Positions 7,311 to 14,166 of a stretch of 14,533 nucleotides of DNA are shown here, piece after piece (position 1 is the first letter of the stretch; each line of letters begins with the position of its first letter). The notes under the pieces were generated by a model. The model was not told where the DNA came from. It searched no databases and was given only the letters and a program-made list of their open reading frames with translations. A program made the position numbers and the translations under genes. This stretch comes from Methanosarcina sp. (GTDB taxonomy: Archaea > Halobacteriota > Methanosarcinia > Methanosarcinales > Methanosarcinaceae). Location: NCBI GenBank assembly GCA_024280975.1, contig JAMXLQ010000073.1, positions 1-14,533 on the forward strand, read 5' to 3'.

Positions 7311-7527
7311 AAAAAAGGAGGAAAAAAACTTTTCCTTGTTGATATCCTCTAACTTCCAGGAAATAATTCCAAAACTAGCTAGAAGTAGCTAATAGAATAG
7401 TAAGGTTATTTCCTTTCGGCTCTTTTTTTAGAATTAGTCGGAGTTCGGGATTTTCTAACAGGGTCATCTCAAGAGATGTACCTGAGCTTGCTTATTTCTG
7501 GAGCTTGTCTGTTCCCAGCTTGCTCCC
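7311..7527 (-). ncRNA. Candidate small RNA or structured 3' region, minus strand
   Basis: The minus strand has a clear TATA-like box, AAATTATATAAAA (7553-7541), just after the UPF0147 stop, predicting a start near 7525. The RNA would begin in a GC-richer block, with CGGGAG (7528-7523) able to pair with CTCCG (7443-7439) and a small hairpin CATCT/AGATG closed by a CTTG tetraloop (about 7465-7478). It would end at AGGAAAA/TTTTCCT (7336-7319, loop GTTT), with the Ts T7 at 7328-7322 and T6 at 7316-7311. It could equally be the 3' untranslated region of UPF0147. Stem and tract order are seen; expression is not. Confidence 0.25.
7335..7429 (+). ncRNA. Candidate small RNA, plus strand
   Basis: A TATA-like box, GTATAAAAAAGG (7307-7318), preceded by a purine-rich stretch, predicts a start near 7335. 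About 20 nt later AGGAAATAA (7358-7366) pairs perfectly with TTATTTCCT (7406-7414). Inside is a small stem, AGCTA (7377-7381) with TAGCT (7386-7390), closed by GAAG. Seven Ts follow at 7423-7429, as expected of an archaeal terminator. Promoter, structured body and T-tract terminator are therefore in the right order for an RNA of roughly 95 nt with no reading frame. It resembles no RNA family I know. A+T-rich chance occurrence is possible, and it overlaps the minus-strand candidate. Confidence 0.25.
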
Positions 7528-7540
7528 GCGTAAATTCTGT

Positions 7541-7553
7541 TTTTATATAATTT
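7541..7553 (-). promoter_or_regulatory. TATA-like box for minus-strand RNA candidate
   Basis: The minus strand reads AAATTATATAAAA, a good archaeal TATA match. It lies 18-30 nt beyond the stop codon of UPF0147 and about 25 nt before a GC-richer structured block, with no protein gene close downstream. Confidence 0.35.
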
Positions 7554-7570
7554 AAGAATATATTTCTGTG

Positions 7571-7864
7571 TTATTCATCTACAGGAATGGTCTCGAGCTG
7601 GCTTGAGAGGTTCCATATTAAAGTTCTTGTATGCAGAGGAAGATTAGGATCATTGCTTATATCTTCAAGAATGGAAATGCTTGATGCTGCTCTGAGAAAG
7701 AGAGGTTCGGATTCGTTGTTCAGTATATCCATAATTTCATTCACGGAACGCCTGATATTTCTTGGAACTGAAGAGTCACTGGTTATACTTTCTAGGACCT
7801 GAAGACATTGTCTTATAACTTCTGCTGAATCATTTGATGACACTCGAATCACCTTCGCAGTCAA
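7571..7864 (-). CDS. UPF0147 family protein
   Basis: A 97-residue helical protein of the UPF0147 family, conserved widely in archaea with no established function. Recognition rests on the core TSDSSVPRNIRRSVNEIMDI (28-47), then RAASSISILEDISNDPNLPL (58-77) and HTRTLIWNLSSQLETI (78-93), which matches the family pattern of VPRNIR, ISILDEISNDPN and HTRTLIW. There is no signal peptide, membrane segment or metal site. The start is uncertain: an in-frame TAA lies directly before the TTG at 7864, there is no Shine-Dalgarno-like sequence, and a GTG four codons later is an alternative. The predicted leader is only about 25 nt. Family members start close to this point, so either choice gives a near-complete protein. 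Divergent from the p27-family gene. Confidence 0.88.
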   Translation of the reverse strand: MTAKVIRVSSNDSAEVIRQCLQVLESITSDSSVPRNIRRSVNEIMDILNNESEPLFLRAASSISILEDISNDPNLPLHTRTLIWNLSSQLETIPVDE

Positions 7865-7910
7865 TTACGATGTAAAAATTAGAGCTAATAGATTAGTCTA
7901 AGACAGGCAT

Positions 7911-7920
7911 GTTATATAAA
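7911..7920 (-). promoter_or_regulatory. TATA box of UPF0147 gene
   Basis: The minus strand reads TTTATATAAC at 7920-7911, predicting a start near 7889 and a short leader of about 25 nt ahead of the TTG. Confidence 0.5.
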
Positions 7921-8041
7921 ATATTATCGGTGATTTTCAAAGTTATCTGCTCCAGGGTCTATCCTTTGCGATTCTGAATTTGCTGCTTTTTCCGACTTGC
8001 ACAAGATAAATTAACCTCAATATAGCAAGCTACAGGAGATA

Positions 8042-8051
8042 TTTTATAAAA
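8042..8051 (+). promoter_or_regulatory. TATA box of p27-family zinc-ribbon gene
   Basis: TTTTATAAAA within 8042-8051 is an archaeal TATA-like box. It predicts a start near 8072 and a leader of about 30 nt. It is divergent from the UPF0147 promoter, about 120 bp away, so the two genes have separate core promoters in one divergent spacer. Confidence 0.5.
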
Positions 8052-8102
8052 TAAACGAGAAGCAAATGCATTAGAAGCTGTGAATAAAGGAAGGTCAGAT
8101 AT

Positions 8103-8753
8103 ATGGATTCTGAAAAAGATAAAAAAGTAAAACGAATAGCACGTTTCCTTGAACTGGGGGGCACGATGCTTGCTGAACATTGCAAAGTTTGCGGAGCCCC
8201 AAAATTCCGTTATCAAGGTACAGTAATCTGCCCTATATGTGATGTCCAGGAAGAGGGAGAAACTCCTGAACAAGTCACAGAAGAAGCCGAGGCTTCTGAA
8301 CCCAAGCCTTACGTGGAAAAAGAAAAGTTGTCTTCTGAGACTAAAAAAAGAGTTCAGGCACATAGGCAAAAGCCACGATTTGGACTGAGAAGTTCTGAAG
8401 TGGCTGGCGAAGAAGAAAAAGCTGTTGAGCCGGTAGAAGAAATCCCCATATTATCCTCTAAAAACGAAGAAGTAGTAAGGGCAGTCCCTGCAGCTCTTGA
8501 GACGCCTACAGCCTCTGCAATTCAGGCCGCACCCTCAAGAAAAGCAGAAAAACTGGCCGTCACATCGGAAGTCTCCGGAATTCACATATCCGAAACGCAT
8601 GGAGACCGGAAAGTATTGGAAAACCTTCTCTTTAAAAAGATGGTCAGTATTGCAAATTCTCTTCAGGATGAAACAGACCCGCGCAATATTGCCGAGGATT
8701 TGGAACTAATTGAAAAAGGGCTTGGGCTTATAGAGCGCTTGAGGCAGTTATAA
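8103..8753 (+). CDS. Sjogren's/scleroderma autoantigen 1 (p27) family zinc-ribbon protein
   Basis: A 216-residue protein whose N-terminus matches the Sjogren's syndrome/scleroderma autoantigen 1 (Auto_anti-p27) family. An RIARFLELGGTMLAEHC helix and turn (11-27) leads into a zinc ribbon with C27, C30, C43 and C46 (CKVCGAPKFRYQG, then CPIC). The archaeal family is common but of unknown function; a nucleic-acid or protein-binding zinc ribbon is a reasonable guess. Residues about 50-160 are acidic, Glu/Ala/Pro-rich and probably disordered, and a C-terminal helix (about 170-216, VLENLLFKKMVSIANSLQ onward) may mediate oligomerisation. The ATG has GGAAGG at 8089-8094, eight bases upstream. The gene converges on hef. 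Confidence 0.85.
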   Translation: MDSEKDKKVKRIARFLELGGTMLAEHCKVCGAPKFRYQGTVICPICDVQEEGETPEQVTEEAEASEPKPYVEKEKLSSETKKRVQAHRQKPRFGLRSSEVAGEEEKAVEPVEEIPILSSKNEEVVRAVPAALETPTASAIQAAPSRKAEKLAVTSEVSGIHISETHGDRKVLENLLFKKMVSIANSLQDETDPRNIAEDLELIEKGLGLIERLRQL

Positions 8754-8892
8754 GGGTAAGAGGAAAAGAAGGTAGAAGATAGAGAAAGAGAACGGAAGAC
8801 AAAAGATAAAGAATGTAAGAAAATAAGAATGTAAGAAAATAAGAAGGAAAGAAAATAAGGAAGGAGAGAAAAGGAAAAAGTAGAGAGAAACT
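8754..8892 (-). terminator. Polypurine tract between convergent genes; T-rich 3' region of hef
   Basis: About 140 bp of almost pure A/G on the plus strand lies between the stop codons of the p27-family gene and hef. On the minus strand it is a run of T-rich pyrimidine tracts directly downstream of hef, the usual form of an archaeal terminator. It contains three 16-bp tandem units: GAATGTAAGAAAATAA at 8811-8826 and 8827-8842, then GAAGGAAAGAAAATAA at 8843-8858. Slippage expansion of a purine repeat probably explains its origin. Confidence 0.5.
8811..8858 (+). repeat. 16-bp tandem repeat, three units
   Basis: Two identical 16-bp units (8811-8826, 8827-8842) and a third differing at three positions (8843-8858) lie inside the polypurine tract. 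They are non-coding on both strands. Confidence 0.75.
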
Positions 8893-8908
8893 TAAAACCT
8901 TTTCCCAT

Positions 8909-11413
8909 TCATGCCTTATAAGGAGCCTCAAGGATCTCCCTAATTTTTGCCGCTCTTTTTGGTCCTATTAATTTTACCTTCTTGAGTTCATTGACATCAG
9001 CCTTCGTAACAGCCTCTACTGAGCCGAAGTGTAAAAGAAGATTTCTCGCAGCTTTCGGTCCTATATCTGCGATTGAGGAAATCACGTATTCCTGCTGCTC
9101 AATAAGGGTGCTGGTTGACTTTTTCCCGTGAGGATTGACCTCACGCTTATTTTCAATTTGCTCACGCTTTGCAAGCATTTTCAGTATTGCAGCAGTTTCC
9201 TCTTCATCTCTTGAATACAACAGCGATACTCCAAAATCAATCGCAATAGATATCAGAGAGCCGTAGATGGCATTTGGATTGATTTGCCTGGAAGTGAAGA
9301 GTTCTGTTCCTTCAATGATAAGAACAGGTTTTTCATATACTCTTGTGAGATCCGATAATTGCGCAAATAGATTGCGCTTCCCATCTATAAGAGAGTTTAC
9401 AAAATCGTCCGTGCGCTTTCTTTCCACGGCAAGGCGGTCGCTTACGACGTAATCTCCAATTTCAAGCGTGGCAAAAAAGACTTCGACTCCAAGCTTGTCA
9501 AGAATATTTGCAACCCCACTCTTTGTTTCCCTATAGTCCACTACTATTTTCAGGGATTCAGGTTTTGTTTCTATCCCGGATACTTCTACGGCTGGTTCAA
9601 GCTTAGACTCAGACTTTCTTCCAGAAAGAGTCCCGAAATCAATAAGGGTTTTTTGTTTTTCTTTTATATTTTCTCTGCTACTTACAGTTAAATTACTGAT
9701 TTCTGGCACTAAATCTTGATTTCCATGCATTAAATCAGTATTTTCTAAGTCGTTCTCTATTTTATTCTCTTTTTGAGCTGCATTTTTCCTATAATCCGAA
9801 ATAAGAGCTTCAGATTCAAAATTTGAAAGTTTCAAATCTTGTTTTGAATCTTTGGGACCCACAAGGGCTTCAAGCCCTCTCATGCTGTTTAGCATCTTTT
9901 TTTCTTTATTCTTGCTGCTCCAGTAATAGGCTTCGTCGCGTGTACCCTTTGTCACCAGTACAATTACTCTGCCTTTATGCTGCCTGCCTGTCCTACCTTT
10001 ACGCTGGATGCTCCGAATTTCCGAGGGAATCGGTTCGTAGAATAATACCAGGTCTGTTGCAGGGATATCAAGTCCTTCTTCAGCAACTGAGGTAGCTACA
10101 AGTACATTGTATTCTCCTGCCCTGAACTTATCGAGAATCTCCACCTGCTGTTTTTGCGTAAGCCCTTTGTCTTTACGGCGCGAAGCCTGTCCTACAAAAC
10201 GGATAGGAATAACTCCTGGAACGTCTGAAAGGGCATTTGCTACTATCTCTGCCGTGTCCCTGTAATTCGCAAAAACAATTACCCTGGAGTCAGGACTTCT
10301 TTTTAACTGTTCGGATACAATTTTCCGAACAAACTCAAGTTTGGGATGTTCGACCTCACATTCTTTTACTCTGTAAAGGGCTTTTCTCATGTAGAGATCG
10401 TCCATTAGTCTTTTTGCAGCCTTGGTTGCACTTTTTGATGAGGCTTCTGCATCCAATTTCTCCAGGTACTTCCTAAGAGGTTCAAGCCCCTGGGTCTCAA
10501 CCATTTCTATAGCATGGTTCACCTTCATCATTTCGGCAAGTATAGACATGGCAGTAAAAATCGCAGGGTCACCCCCTACTCGGATTTCACTCTGAAGCTT
10601 CTTCTGGAGAAGCAGAAGGTCTTTTTTGGAAACATATTTCCCGCTGCCCACCGAAAAACCTAAATCCCTTATAATTCCGAGCCGGTCATCAAAGATTTTT
10701 TCAAGATAACCCCGGATTTCGGCCATTTCGGAAGGGAGCTGGACCTGAAGCCATTCTATTTCTTTTTCCTGCACATAAGGGCGAACATCTCGGTCTTTCT
10801 CAGTTTTCACAGAAACATTTTCAACATGTAAAGCCTGGCAGACCTCAGAGATTTTCTCGTCCGAACTGCCCGGGCTTGCAGTAATTCCAAGTACATGGGG
10901 GTTTCTTGCGCTCCCAAAGTACTTTTCCGCAATAAAGGTATAAGCGTAATTTCCGACTGCCCTATGGGCTTCATCAAAGGTTATGTGACTTACATCCTCA
11001 AGGCTGATTCTTTTTGTAAGAAGGTCATTTTCAATCACCTGAGGGGTGGAGACTATCAGTTTTCCCTGCTCCCAAAGTTTTTCCCTTTCTGTAGGGGTAA
11101 TACTACCTGTAAAAGCCAGAACTTCTTCTTCTGGAAGGGCCATTACTTTTTTAAAAAAAGCTGCATGCTGTTCAACAAGCGGTTTTGTTGGGGAAAGAAT
11201 CAGAGCTTTTCCCCCAAAACGCTGAAGTCTGGAAGCAATTACAAAAAGAGCTATAATAGTTTTTCCAAGCCCAGTAGGAAGCACAACGAGGCTTGATCCT
11301 TCGAGGGCTTTTCCTGCAAGATTCAACTGATAGAGCCTCTGCTCAACTGTATCGGGTTTTATCAGCGGGTGCTTCATGAATCCCGGTTTCTCAGGAAGAA
11401 AACTCTCGTTCAT
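8909..11413 (-). CDS. hef: Hef helicase/nuclease (archaeal XPF/FANCM-like)
   Basis: Hef recognises stalled replication forks and other branched DNA, unwinding with an SF2 helicase and cutting with an XPF-type nuclease. Helicase motifs: Walker A PTGLGKT (46-52), DEAH (147-150), TAS (178-180), VATSVAEEGLDIP (439-451) and QRKGRTGR (470-477). A Hef-specific insertion domain lies at about 230-345. A variable, charged linker (about 515-620) leads to the nuclease: VDYRE (625-629), GDYVVSDRLAVERK (653-666) and the catalytic ERKRTDD (664-670). Tandem helix-hairpin-helix motifs close the protein: IADIGPKAARNLLLHFG (781-797) and VKLIGPKRAAKIREIL (813-828). The 834-residue length is within the family range, and both enzymatic halves look intact. 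The start is uncertain: no good ribosome binding site precedes the ATG used, and M13 (MKHPLIKP) is a plausible alternative closer to shorter homologues. The gene is 154 bp downstream of glyS. Confidence 0.97.
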   Translation of the reverse strand: MNESFLPEKPGFMKHPLIKPDTVEQRLYQLNLAGKALEGSSLVVLPTGLGKTIIALFVIASRLQRFGGKALILSPTKPLVEQHAAFFKKVMALPEEEVLAFTGSITPTEREKLWEQGKLIVSTPQVIENDLLTKRISLEDVSHITFDEAHRAVGNYAYTFIAEKYFGSARNPHVLGITASPGSSDEKISEVCQALHVENVSVKTEKDRDVRPYVQEKEIEWLQVQLPSEMAEIRGYLEKIFDDRLGIIRDLGFSVGSGKYVSKKDLLLLQKKLQSEIRVGGDPAIFTAMSILAEMMKVNHAIEMVETQGLEPLRKYLEKLDAEASSKSATKAAKRLMDDLYMRKALYRVKECEVEHPKLEFVRKIVSEQLKRSPDSRVIVFANYRDTAEIVANALSDVPGVIPIRFVGQASRRKDKGLTQKQQVEILDKFRAGEYNVLVATSVAEEGLDIPATDLVLFYEPIPSEIRSIQRKGRTGRQHKGRVIVLVTKGTRDEAYYWSSKNKEKKMLNSMRGLEALVGPKDSKQDLKLSNFESEALISDYRKNAAQKENKIENDLENTDLMHGNQDLVPEISNLTVSSRENIKEKQKTLIDFGTLSGRKSESKLEPAVEVSGIETKPESLKIVVDYRETKSGVANILDKLGVEVFFATLEIGDYVVSDRLAVERKRTDDFVNSLIDGKRNLFAQLSDLTRVYEKPVLIIEGTELFTSRQINPNAIYGSLISIAIDFGVSLLYSRDEEETAAILKMLAKREQIENKREVNPHGKKSTSTLIEQQEYVISSIADIGPKAARNLLLHFGSVEAVTKADVNELKKVKLIGPKRAAKIREILEAPYKA

Positions 11414-11567
11414 TATGTTTCAGGATCACTTATTTCAGATTAATTTATTCAAGGTTATTTTGTTTTAGAGTTTTAATTCAATCATAGTAATATCTCAAAA
11501 TTATAAAAATTAAAAATTTGCTGCAGGCTTTTTAACCCACAGCTCAGTAATTATCCGTATCTTAACT
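11414..11567 (-). promoter_or_regulatory. Spacer with glyS 3' end and putative hef promoter
   Basis: Minus-strand T runs around 11499-11519 (AAATTTTTAATTTTTATAATTTT) could act as the glyS terminator. The embedded TTTTTATAATTT (about 11509-11498) could serve as the hef TATA box, with a start near 11478 and a leader of about 65 nt. The two readings are not exclusive, and neither is strong in such A+T-rich sequence. Read-through from glyS to hef is also possible. Confidence 0.3.
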
Positions 11568-13391
11568 TCAGAAATTAAAAGGTTTGCCTGCGGATTCGAA
11601 AGTCCTGCCTCTGTAAATAAGTTCGTAGAGCATGTTTTCGATCCCCTTAATCGGAGCTCGTATTTGGCGCATGGAATCTCTGTCCCTGATAGTTACAGTT
11701 CCATCTTCGAGGGTGTCGTAGTCTACAGTAACGCAGTAAGGTGTTCCTATTTCATCGTTTCTTCTATAGCGGCGCCCGATGGTTCCGGAATCATCATAAT
11801 TGACAAGCAGGGTCTTTTCTCTGAGTTTTACGATGATATCCTTTGCAGGATCTGCAAGCTCTTTACGGGTCAGGAGCGGGAGGACTGCAACCTGTACCGG
11901 GGCAACTGCACTTGTGAAGTGCATGACAAGGCGGGCTTCCTCTTCTCCCTCAGCTTCGCCCTCGCCCTTTCCGGCTTCTGGTTCTTTTCCAGTTTCTTCT
12001 GTGCCTTTAAGCCCGGAGTCGGTGGCTTTCTGAGCCACATCTTCTTCGTCATAGGCATGCTCCATGATACCATAGAAAATCCTGTCGATTCCGTAAGAGG
12101 GTTCGATTACGTGAGGGATGACGTTCTCTCCGCTGACTTTAACAGTCTCTTCCGCAAAGTCCACTGCATCTGAACTGACTGTTAACCCTTCTCCATCCAC
12201 GGTAATTTTGATCTCATCCTTTGAGAGCTCTTCTTCGGAAAGCTGTTTTAAGGCGTCTGCGACAGCTTTTGCCTTGCCCTTAAAGATCGGGCCGAGCTTG
12301 CCCATGTTCGGTTTTACAACAAAGCGAGTTACCATTTTCGGCTCGTCATACTCAACATACACGTAAAGTTCAGTCTTGCTGACTCTTGCATGGGCTTTAA
12401 GGTCATAGTCTGTCCTATCGGCAATTCCCACAATCTCGACCCAGCCGAACCGGTCGGTCTCAATTTCGGCATCCCAGCAGTCGATTGCGTAATGCGCCAT
12501 CTCATCGGTCAGATGCTGCCTGAACCTGAGTTTTGTAGGATCAATTCCAACCTTTGTCAGGAACTCGTTGGTAAGTGCAATATTGTAGCCCAGGACTTCG
12601 TGTGCAATGACTCCAGTCTCCACAGCTTCCCGGACAGTCATCCTGAAAGGTTCGCCTTTCTCCTGTGCCTTCTGTGAGTAGAGTGCAAGTTCTTTGTCTG
12701 CAAAACGTTCGAAGTTGGGGTGCTTCTTGTTCCGCGGGTCAACGAAAATTTCACATTCGGCCTGCGTGAATTCTCTGAGCCGGATTACACCTTGCCTGGG
12801 TGCAATCTCGTTCCTGTAAGACTTTCCTATCTGCACGGCTCCAAAAGGCAACTTATCCCTGTAGAAGCGGGACAGCCTCTGGAAATCCACAAACATACCC
12901 TGCGCCGTTTCTGGCCTGAGGTATCCCTGCCTTCCAGTACCGGGCCCGATTGTGGTTTTGAACATCAGATTAAATTCGTAAGCGTCGCCGAATTCTCCAC
13001 CACACTCTGGGCATCGGATTTCATTTTCCCTTATAACCCTGGTTAGGTCTTCTGCACTCAGGGTCCCTGCAGCTTCCATTACGTTTTCTACAAGGTGATC
13101 GGCCCGGAATGCTTCTTTACAGTTCATGCACTCGCACAGAGGATCCGAAAAACCTCCAACGTGCCCGGACGCAATAAAAACTTCCTCGATCCCTATTGTC
13201 GGGCACTCGATCTCCATAAACCCTTCCTGGATAACGTAAAATTCTCTCCAGGTCTGTTCAATTCGCCTCTTCAGCGTGCTCCCAAGAGGCCCATAATCAT
13301 AAAATCCGCGGCTTCCGCCATACAGCTCAAAGGAGTTCCACAAAAACCCCCGGCGTTTAGCCAGCTCGAATACCTTCTCGTATTTGTCCAT
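11568..13391 (-). CDS. glyS: Glycyl-tRNA synthetase (archaeal/eukaryotic class II type)
   Basis: Homodimeric class IIA enzyme that attaches glycine to tRNA-Gly. The 607-residue protein starts MDKYEKVFELAKRRGF, typical of the archaeal/eukaryotic form. It contains GFYDYGPLGSTLKRRIEQ motif 1 elements (29-46), a zinc-binding pair CMNC (88-91) and CPEC (127-130), the YLRPETAQGMFVDF signature (157-170), motif 2 GKSYRNEIAPRQGVIRLREF (189-208), and motif 3 VIEPSYGIDRIFYGIMEH (428-445). An anticodon-binding domain occupies about 490-600 (APVQVAVLPLL, SGTIGRRYRRNDEIGTPYCV). A Glu/Gly/Lys-rich low-complexity insert (448-486) separates motif 3 from the anticodon domain. The ATG is supported by GAGGAT at 13399-13404, seven bases upstream. 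Its leader promoter is near 13487. Confidence 0.97.
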   Translation of the reverse strand: MDKYEKVFELAKRRGFLWNSFELYGGSRGFYDYGPLGSTLKRRIEQTWREFYVIQEGFMEIECPTIGIEEVFIASGHVGGFSDPLCECMNCKEAFRADHLVENVMEAAGTLSAEDLTRVIRENEIRCPECGGEFGDAYEFNLMFKTTIGPGTGRQGYLRPETAQGMFVDFQRLSRFYRDKLPFGAVQIGKSYRNEIAPRQGVIRLREFTQAECEIFVDPRNKKHPNFERFADKELALYSQKAQEKGEPFRMTVREAVETGVIAHEVLGYNIALTNEFLTKVGIDPTKLRFRQHLTDEMAHYAIDCWDAEIETDRFGWVEIVGIADRTDYDLKAHARVSKTELYVYVEYDEPKMVTRFVVKPNMGKLGPIFKGKAKAVADALKQLSEEELSKDEIKITVDGEGLTVSSDAVDFAEETVKVSGENVIPHVIEPSYGIDRIFYGIMEHAYDEEDVAQKATDSGLKGTEETGKEPEAGKGEGEAEGEEEARLVMHFTSAVAPVQVAVLPLLTRKELADPAKDIIVKLREKTLLVNYDDSGTIGRRYRRNDEIGTPYCVTVDYDTLEDGTVTIRDRDSMRQIRAPIKGIENMLYELIYRGRTFESAGKPFNF

Positions 13392-13480
13392 ATTATAAAT
13401 CCTCGTGAAATTGATTGGGGGATATCAGATAATTGCGAATTCTTAAATCGTCTGAAATATTAGATGGATAAAAGGGAATC

Positions 13481-13494
13481 ATTATATTAAATTT
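13481..13494 (-). promoter_or_regulatory. TATA-like box of glyS
   Basis: The minus strand reads AAATTTAATATAAT at 13494-13481, predicting a start near 13462 and a leader of about 70 nt before glyS. It is the best candidate within 150 bp of the start codon. Confidence 0.4.
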
Positions 13495-13972
13495 GCACTG
13501 CTGGAATAGTTGAAGAAATACAAATGTGATTGTAGTAAGTTGTGTTTATTTCTGAATAATTGATACTTGACATAATACCAAATCTAGTAATGAACACAAA
13601 ATTAAAAGTCACTATGTTTTGAAAATGATTACAATCTTTTAAACGTGACTTATTGATTCTAAAATATCTCTACTATTAAGTTTTATTGAAGCCTAAACTC
13701 CGCTTGGAAATTCAATATCTCAATCAAAAAATGACAAAATCACTAGATTTTGAAACTAAGTCGATAACTCAAAAATCTTATCATAAAATAAATATGATTC
13801 TTTAAACGACTAACTTTTCATTATTATTTAACTTTTGTTTTAATTTTTAGCCTGACGGGTGAATTAAAATAATTGCATATTGTTTAAATTTCTAAATTGT
13901 TATCTTTTTCTACAGAATTATTCGTTTCTTTTTAAAATAAGTACTCTTTGGAAGCTAATTTAAAGAATTTGG

Positions 13973-14087
13973 GTTAAAGAGTATTATAGAGAATTTCGAT
14001 AAACCTTAATTTTTGGCAATTAGTTTATAAATGGTTTATAAACAATTTGTTGAAATTGGAGGTTTAAAATTCTCTATAATCATTAAC
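13973..14087. repeat. Long imperfect palindrome / hairpin element
   Basis: The outer arms are a perfect 14-bp inverted repeat, ATTATAGAGAATTT (13983-13996) with AAATTCTCTATAAT (14067-14080). Continuing inward, AAACC (14001-14005) pairs with GGTTT (14061-14065), AATTT (14008-14012) with AAATT (14053-14057) and AATT (14018-14021) with AATT (14044-14047). The centre is a perfect 9-bp hairpin, GTTTATAAA (14023-14031) with TTTATAAAC (14035-14043), around TGG. GTTAA (13973-13977) and TTAAC (14083-14087) extend the symmetry outward. About 37 pairs fall within the 98-nt core. It is non-coding and lies 80-194 nt beyond the stop of the terminal reverse ORF. It could be a miniature mobile element, a recombination or protein-binding site, or a 3'-end structure. 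Confidence 0.6.
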
Positions 14088-14166
14088 AGGCTAAAATACC
14101 TAAATGCCATCTTTGTAAATAAAGACTGCTTATTGCCTAAAAAATAATTAACATACTTCTTATATA

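Larger units (their letters stand above)
6966..7570. other. Long spacer between translin and UPF0147 genes
   Basis: There is no protein-coding gene here that I can support. The left part (6966-7080) holds the translin leader and promoter. The middle (about 7080-7300) is A+T-rich and holds only a weak hairpin, ATCTAT (7119-7124) with ATAGAT (7143-7148). The right part (7300-7555) contains TATA-like boxes, stems and T tracts on both strands, plus a locally GC-richer block at about 7440-7530, annotated separately as possible small RNAs. Confidence 0.5.
13392..14166. other. A+T-rich spacer between glyS and the terminal ORF
   Basis: No gene is supported in this 775-bp spacer. It holds the glyS leader and promoter on the left. 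In the middle are degenerate direct repeats: TCACTATGTTTTGAAA at 13609-13624 and TCACTAGATTTTGAAA at 13740-13755. AAACG-containing segments occur near 13641 and 13804. A long imperfect palindrome at 13973-14087 is annotated separately. A 7-bp inverted repeat, AAGTCAC (13606-13612) with GTGACTT (13645-13651), is also present. Base composition is strongly A+T-rich throughout. Confidence 0.5.

Noticed and set aside
6966..7570. RNase P RNA or SRP RNA in the long spacer
   Set aside because: The spacer lacks recognisable conserved regions of either RNA, such as the GGAAAGTC-type element of RNase P RNA, and the candidate bodies are too short.
7959..8369. Minus-strand 136-codon frame
   Set aside because: It covers the promoter and zinc-ribbon part of the forward p27-family gene on the opposite strand; the Phe/Ser-rich translation is typical of an antisense shadow.
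8909..11413. Separate helicase and nuclease genes or a frameshift in hef
   Set aside because: One continuous frame carries both helicase and ERCC4-type nuclease motifs in the normal Hef order, so it is an intact known fusion and not a new one.
13392..14166. CRISPR array or tRNA gene in the A+T-rich spacer
   Set aside because: There are no regularly spaced identical repeats and no sequence with a tRNA T-loop (GGTTCRA) and matching acceptor stem.
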